Below, in pieces: positions 59,657 through 64,000 of a DNA stretch of 64,000 bases. Numbering within the stretch: the first letter of the stretch is position 1; each line of letters opens with the position of its first letter. The stretch is from Burkholderia oklahomensis C6786 (GTDB lineage: Bacteria; Pseudomonadota; Gammaproteobacteria; Burkholderiales; Burkholderiaceae). The stretch covers positions 3,596,001 to 3,660,000 of the forward strand of contig NZ_CP009555.1 in NCBI RefSeq assembly GCF_000959365.1, written 5' to 3'. Below the pieces are notes generated by a model that was not told the origin of the DNA, searched no databases, and saw nothing but the letters and a program-made list of their open reading frames with translations. Made by a program: the position numbers and the translations under genes.

Positions 59657-59692
59657 CTGCCACGATTGGCAGTTCGATGGCAGAATTGGCAG
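59657..59692. promoter_or_regulatory. Candidate activator-binding repeats (enhancer)
   Basis: CTGCCA-CGAT-TGGCAG (59657-59672) is a perfect inverted repeat, followed by two further TGGCAG copies at 59678-59683 and 59687-59692. They lie about 120-150 bases upstream of the sigma-54 promoter, the usual distance for an enhancer site. Confidence 0.5.
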
Positions 59693-59730
59693 TCGATGCG
59701 GCCGCGGGCCGCGCAGCCGGAGCCCTAGCC

Positions 59731-61086
<1,356 letters not shown>

Positions 61087-61212
61087 ATCGGTCAGGCGGC
61101 GAGCCGGCATGGCGGCTCGCGTCGGGCGCGTGCCGGTTGCGCATGGTGCTTTCCGGCGGGGTCCGGATGCGTGTCGCCCAATGCACGCTTCGCGACGAAT
61201 AATAAAACTTAT

Positions 61213-61230
61213 ACAATCATTAATTATTGT
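61213..61230. promoter_or_regulatory. Palindromic operator candidate upstream of DUF2975 gene
   Basis: ACAATCATTAATTATTGT is an 18-base near-perfect palindrome (one mismatched pair) in an A+T-rich island. It ends inside the -35 box of the promoter at 61227-61255. Confidence 0.6.
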
Positions 61231-61255
61231 TTTACGATAAAAATCGACCTACAAT
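61227..61255 (+). promoter_or_regulatory. Sigma-70 promoter of the DUF2975-XRE pair
   Basis: TTGTTT at 61227-61232 and TACAAT at 61250-61255 with a 17-base spacer, 33 bases before the DUF2975 ATG. Confidence 0.7.
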
Positions 61256-61288
61256 CCGGGCCATGATCTCATTCGTCGAGGAATTCAC

Positions 61289-61852
61289 ATGCACTCCGAT
61301 CGCGTCGCCCGTCTCAGTCAACGGATGGCTGCCGTCACGCTCTGGTTCATCGTCGCGATGATGCTGCTCAACGCCGCGTGCTGGGCCTACCCGTCGTTGA
61401 ACGCGGTCAAGTCCGGCGCGGGCCTCGGGTTCGGTCTCACCGATTCGCTGATCTCCGGGCTCGGCGTCGACGTCGCCGCGTTTCCGTGGTGGCAGAAGGC
61501 GGGCGGCATCGTGCTGTCGAGCGTGCCGCTCTTCGCGCTCGCGAGCGGCTTGCGCCACCTGCGGCAACTGTTCCGGACCTACGCCCGCCGCGATTACTTC
61601 TCGGCCGAAGCCGCCCGCCATCTCGGCAAGATGGGACGTGCGGTCGGCATCTGGGTCGTGCTGAGCGTACTGTGCGAACCGCTGCTGAGCGTGTGGGCGA
61701 CGATGCGCGAGCCCGTCGGGCACCGCGTCGTCACGCTGAGCTTCGGCTTGCCATACGTCGTCGCGCTGTTTACGGCCGCCTGCATCGCAGTCGTCGCGCA
61801 CATCCTGCGGCAGGCAAGCGAGCTCGACGCCGAGCACCGGCAATTCGTCTGA
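61289..61852 (+). CDS. DUF2975 membrane protein
   Basis: The 187-residue protein has about four membrane segments (near residues 15-37, 70-90, 113-135, 150-170) and fits DUF2975, a family commonly paired with a small XRE regulator. Function unknown. The XRE gene begins 10 bases downstream. The -10/-35 pair and palindrome upstream suggest a single autoregulated unit. Confidence 0.85.
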   Translation: MHSDRVARLSQRMAAVTLWFIVAMMLLNAACWAYPSLNAVKSGAGLGFGLTDSLISGLGVDVAAFPWWQKAGGIVLSSVPLFALASGLRHLRQLFRTYARRDYFSAEAARHLGKMGRAVGIWVVLSVLCEPLLSVWATMREPVGHRVVTLSFGLPYVVALFTAACIAVVAHILRQASELDAEHRQFV

Positions 61853-61862
61853 CGCGCGCGCC

Positions 61863-62087
61863 ATGCCGATCATCGTCAAGCTCGACGTGATGCTCGCGAT
61901 CCGCAAGGTTCGCTCGAAGGATCTCGCCGCGGCCGTCGGCATCACCGAGCAGAATCTGTCGCTCCTCAAGCAAGGGAAGGTCAAGGGCATCCGCTTCGCG
62001 ACGCTCGAGGCGATCTGCCGCCATCTCGATTGCCAGCCCGGCGATCTGCTGGAATTCAGCGACGAGCCCGGCGTCGATGCGGGTTGA
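61863..62087 (+). CDS. Small XRE-type HTH regulator (YozG-like)
   Basis: The 74-residue protein is one helix-turn-helix of the Cro/CI type: MLAIRKVRSKDLAAAVGITEQNLSLLKQGKVKGIRFATLEAICRHLDCQPGDLLE. It is cotranscribed with the DUF2975 gene. Such regulators commonly bind a palindrome at their own promoter. Confidence 0.9.
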   Translation: MPIIVKLDVMLAIRKVRSKDLAAAVGITEQNLSLLKQGKVKGIRFATLEAICRHLDCQPGDLLEFSDEPGVDAG

Positions 62088-62099
62088 GGCGGCAGGCCG

Positions 62100-62843
62100 G
62101 TGGCCGGGCCCCGCGTGATGCGCGCGGGCGAGGCGACGGAGGGCGGCGCCGGGCGGCATCGGCGGCAGTGTCGGCAATTGGGGGGCGGCGTGCTCGCGCT
62201 GGCGATCGCGACGTCGATTCACGTGCTGGCCTGGCTCGCGCTCGAACGCCGGCCGCCGTCGGCGGCGGATGTATCGACGCCCGGCGCATCGACGTCCTAT
62301 GTGCCGAAGCCGGAAAGGCGAGCGTTGATCGTCAGGCTGATCCCGAGGTCGCGGCCGTTACCGCCGCCGTTACTGTTACCGTCGCCGTCGCCGTCGCTTT
62401 CGGCGCGGCGCGCGCCGGCGCACGCCGCATCGATGCGGGGCATGCGGGCGGCCGCGCGCGCCGGCGTTCGTTCGCCGCCGCGTCGCGGTGGCGGCGACAC
62501 GCTGCCCGATCCGGTGCAAGCGCACGCCGAGGCGAACGACGCGCAATGGCTGCCGCCGCAGACGCCGGGCGCAACGGCTGCCGGCGCCAACTGGCGGGCG
62601 GATCTGGACTCGGTCGGATCATTCCGGTCGATCGGGCGAGGATCGGCGGCCGCGGCGGTTGGAGCGGCGGGCACATCGTCCGGCCTCGCTCTTCCACGAA
62701 AAGAGACGGCGGCGTCGACCCTGGCGCGCGAGATGTCGAAAGCGAGCCGTGCCGATTGCCGGAACGCGTATTCGGGCATGGGCCTGCTCGCGATTCCGGC
62801 GCTCGCGATCGACGCCGTCAGGGATGACGGCTGCAAGTGGTGA
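62100..62843 (+). CDS. Proline-rich, membrane-anchored protein of unknown function
   Basis: The 247-residue product starts with GTG 62100 or ATG 62118 after a GAGGCGG-like site. It has an N-terminal anchor at about residues 28-48 (LALAIATSIHVLAWLAL), then a Pro-, Ser- and Arg-rich stretch and a C-terminal domain with two cysteines. This layout recalls TonB-like energy-transducing proteins but the C-terminal TonB fold is not recognisable. It is separated from the XRE gene by 12 bases. A real gene is likely but not certain. Confidence 0.55.
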   Translation: MAGPRVMRAGEATEGGAGRHRRQCRQLGGGVLALAIATSIHVLAWLALERRPPSAADVSTPGASTSYVPKPERRALIVRLIPRSRPLPPPLLLPSPSPSLSARRAPAHAASMRGMRAAARAGVRSPPRRGGGDTLPDPVQAHAEANDAQWLPPQTPGATAAGANWRADLDSVGSFRSIGRGSAAAAVGAAGTSSGLALPRKETAASTLAREMSKASRADCRNAYSGMGLLAIPALAIDAVRDDGCKW

Positions 62844-62911
62844 CGCGGTCGATTGCCGGGCGGTGAGCGCCGCTTCGGCTCGACGCGATGAATCGGGGGA
62901 TGAACCGGAAA

Positions 62912-62959
62912 CGAACGGGAGAGCGAACCGGAGAACGAACGGGAGAACAAACCGGCGCG
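62912..62959. repeat. 12-bp imperfect tandem repeat, four copies
   Basis: CGAACGGGAGAG, CGAACCGGAGAA, CGAACGGGAGAA and CAAACCGGCGCG follow one another; a further part-copy precedes them. Confidence 0.8.
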
Positions 62960-63062
62960 ATCAGCCTCGGCGCGCCTGCGCCGACGCGCGACCTGCCAGT
63001 GTCGCGCGCCCGCATTCCACGCGCGGCCGCTCGACCCGGTAAAGCGTCTCGCGCCGCGTCGC

Positions 63063-64000
63063 TCAACCGACGATCTCCGGTTGCGCGAGCCATTCGCGGC
63101 CCTTGAGCATCGCCTGCCAGTAGAGCGGCGGCAGCAGCCGCTCCTTGAGCAGCCACGCGAGCCGAGACGGCCGCGTGCCGTCGATGAGCCAGGCGGGAAA
63201 CGTCGGCGCGAGCCTGCCGCCGTACCGGAACTCGGCCAGCACGATCTTGCCGCGCTCGACGGTCAGCGGGCACGAACCATAGCCGTCGTACGCCGCCTCG
63301 CCATGCGCGCGGCCGAGCGCGGCGAGCACGTTGTGCGCGACGACGGGCGCCTGCTTGCGCGCGGCGGCCGCGGTCTTCGCATTCGGGGTGTTCGCGGCGT
63401 CGCCGAGCGCGTAGATGTTCGGATACGCACGATGGCGCAGCGTCGCGGGATCGACGTCGACCCAGCCGGCGACGTCGGCGAGCGGACTTGCGCGGACGAA
63501 GTCGGGCGCCTTCTGCGGCGGCACGACGTGGATCATGTCGAACGCGCGCGTGACGATCTCGGTCGAGCCGTCGCCGCGCGTGTGCAGGAACGCTGCACGC
63601 CTGCCCGGGCCGTCGATCGCGATCAGGTTGTGGCTGAAGTTCAGCGCGATGTCGTAGCGCTTCACGTATTCCATCAGCGCGGGCACGTAGGCCGGCACGC
63701 CGAAGAGCGTCGGCGAGGCCGAGTAGAACGCGACATCGACTTTATCGAGCCGCCTCGTGCGCTGCCAATGGTCGGCCGACAGATACATCGCCTTTTGCGG
63801 GGCGCCCGTGCACTTGATCGGCAGCGGCGGCTGCGTGAAGAGCGCGCGGCGGCCGCCGAATTCGCTCACGAGCTGCCACGTGTAAGGCGCGAGATCGTAG
63901 CGATAGTTCGACGTGACGCCGTTCTTGCCGAGCGTCTCGGGCAGGCCTTCTATCGCGTGCCAGTCGAGCTTGAGGCCCGGGCAGACGACGAGCTGCCTGT
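63063..64000 (-). CDS. Second sulfide:quinone oxidoreductase, 3' part
   Basis: This is the C-terminal part of an SQR, cut by the window end; the frame is open to base 64000. The visible 300-plus residues align along their length with the SQR at 56872, including PIKCTGAPQK and YDGYGSCPL, so both SQR cysteines are present. The ends of the alignment are nearly identical at DNA level, while the middle is more diverged (for example TRGDGSTEIVTRAF against LPEGGVETITREF). It stops at 63063 with PEIVG, as the first copy does. Whether it too has a DUF442 domain lies outside the window. Confidence 0.9.
   Translation of the reverse strand, partial: RQLVVCPGLKLDWHAIEGLPETLGKNGVTSNYRYDLAPYTWQLVSEFGGRRALFTQPPLPIKCTGAPQKAMYLSADHWQRTRRLDKVDVAFYSASPTLFGVPAYVPALMEYVKRYDIALNFSHNLIAIDGPGRRAAFLHTRGDGSTEIVTRAFDMIHVVPPQKAPDFVRASPLADVAGWVDVDPATLRHRAYPNIYALGDAANTPNAKTAAAARKQAPVVAHNVLAALGRAHGEAAYDGYGSCPLTVERGKIVLAEFRYGGRLAPTFPAWLIDGTRPSRLAWLLKERLLPPLYWQAMLKGREWLAQPEIVG

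Noticed and set aside
59626..59730. Use of the upstream ATG (59626) for the FisR-type activator
   Set aside because: No ribosome-binding site is seen there, the added 35 residues are Ala-rich and not part of the PAS domain, and the stretch contains the TGGCAG repeats.

Overview
This is a G+C-rich chromosomal segment from a betaproteobacterium, almost certainly Burkholderia and most likely the B. pseudomallei group. The gene order hisS-yfgM-bamB-der-hfq-hflX-hflK-hflC-hisZ-purA, the phaC-phaA-phaB-phaR cluster and above all a gene for a Burkholderia lethal factor 1 (BLF1) homologue point there. The exact species cannot be fixed from the sequence alone.

Region by region. 1-11.5 kb is a dense plus-strand housekeeping block: end of hisS, yfgM, bamB, der, hfq-hflX-hflK-hflC, a DUF2065 protein, hisZ, purA and a phosphoribosyltransferase, closed by a strong terminator. 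11.7-17.1 kb holds kup, a decayed IS110-family transposase and tex; the insertion seems to have separated tex from its terminator. 17-24 kb carries an exported coiled-coil protein, a YdcH-like protein, a DinG-type helicase, bamD, and rluD-pgeF. 24-34.2 kb is a polyhydroxyalkanoate block (phaC, phaA, phaB, phaR, then bktB) interrupted by an acetyltransferase, rimO and a sugar kinase. 34.4-44.5 kb has metC, serB, a variable 7-bp tandem repeat, an exported protein, a FetAB-like ABC transporter, an AsmA-family protein and the ABC-F protein YbiT.

44.6-45.2 kb is a lone, less G+C-rich gene whose product matches BLF1, a glutamine deamidase toxin acting on host eIF4A, with the T88/C94/H106 catalytic residues in register. 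After it come an aldehyde dehydrogenase, a nitronate monooxygenase-like protein, ompW preceded by a perfect FNR-type box, a DUF1289 protein, mntH, and a complete polyamine ABC importer (potF-potG-potH-potI).

56-61 kb is a sulfide/persulfide oxidation module: a TauE/SafE exporter, a DUF442-sulfide:quinone oxidoreductase fusion and an MBL-fold persulfide dioxygenase, transcribed divergently from a sigma-54 activator whose three cysteines have the spacing known for the sulfane-sulfur sensor FisR. A near-consensus -24/-12 promoter lies between them. The window ends with a DUF2975/XRE pair behind a palindromic operator, a proline-rich membrane-anchored protein, and the 3' part of a second SQR gene. 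No tRNA, rRNA or CRISPR array was seen.
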